In this document: positions 63,950 to 64,000 of the stretch, piece after piece
How the letters are laid out: each line of letters opens with the position of its first letter
Position numbering within the stretch: the first letter of the stretch is position 1
NCBI GenBank assembly: GCA_963851085.1
Contig: CAWKNX010000004.1
Location: 372,001-436,000 of the forward strand
Source: DATFVJ01 sp963851085
GTDB taxonomy: Bacteria > Actinomycetota > Actinomycetes > Streptosporangiales > Streptosporangiaceae
Direction of reading: 5' to 3'
DNA: 64,000 bases
Program-made: the position numbers and the translations under genes
The notes under the pieces: generated by a model
Seen by the model: the letters and a program-made list of their open reading frames with translations, nothing else
Told to the model about the DNA's origin: nothing
The model's database searches: none

Positions 63950-64000
63950 ATGTCCGTCCTCTGGTGGATCTTGTTTGCTGTCATCTGGATCGCAATCGCG
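63950..64000 (+). CDS. Start of a membrane protein, 3' end outside window
   Basis: ATG 63950 follows GAGGAGG at ideal spacing and reads MSVLWWILFAVIWIAIA, a hydrophobic helix, to the end of the window. It could be a signal peptide or the first span of a small membrane protein; nothing more can be said. Confidence 0.55.
   Translation, partial: MSVLWWILFAVIWIAIA

Overview
The window is high-GC DNA with actinomycete-type genes: an S-adenosyl methyltransferase of the DUF574 type, two mycothiol-type maleylpyruvate isomerase (TIGR03083/TIGR03086) domains, an F420/luciferase-like oxidoreductase, a ClpX-type zinc-finger/HTH protein and ClpC. It looks like an accessory region of a filamentous soil actinomycete chromosome. 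Ordinary single genes alternate with gene fragments, insertion-sequence debris and very large signalling proteins. The species cannot be fixed from the sequence.

Layout. 1-8.8 kb: partial phosphotransferase, DUF574 methyltransferase, then a two-gene conflict module in which a small EACC1-type protein overlaps a 1474-aa caspase/STAND/WD40 protein. 8.8-10.1 kb: secreted collagen-like protein built of homogenised DNA repeats. 10.2-17.6 kb: IS debris, ClpX-type zinc-finger protein, a divergent MarR/maleylpyruvate-isomerase pair with a clear operator, small enzymes, a papain/C39-like protein. 17.9-27 kb: second conflict block with a patatin, a zinc-ribbon/TPR/CHAT protease and its EACC1-like partner, split by a 466-bp ISL3-type miniature element with intact ends, and a frameshifted TIR/STAND/TPR protein with a 7-blade WD40 ORF. 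27-46 kb: small oxidoreductases, VOC and SnoaL proteins, alpha/beta hydrolase, many truncated genes (TetR, LysR, S41, integrase, IS3) and a frameshifted SNF2 helicase. 46.5-52.8 kb: third conflict block with a broken NACHT/FGE-domain gene convergent with a 1445-aa STAND protein carrying 14 WD40 repeats. 53.2-55.9 kb: orphan cas1-cas2 pair. The Cas1 has Gln in place of the metal-binding Glu, upstream cas4 is cut by an IS element with clear terminal inverted repeats, and one hairpin-bearing CRISPR-like repeat lies beside cas2. 56-64 kb: SET-domain protein, ISAzo13 debris, intact clpC, STAS protein, winged-helix regulator with an inverted partial duplicate around an IS5 fragment, and a PLD-like fragment.

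Functional theme. At least five multidomain sensor/effector proteins (caspase, CHAT, TIR, NACHT-FGE, nSTAND-WD40), a patatin and a decayed CRISPR adaptation unit lie within about 52 kb. This fits a defence or self/non-self signalling island under rapid turnover. Two intact effector genes (caspase and CHAT) are each followed or preceded by a small EACC1-like partner. Two other conflict genes and the SNF2 gene carry frameshifts. Each of these should be confirmed in the reads before being called biological.
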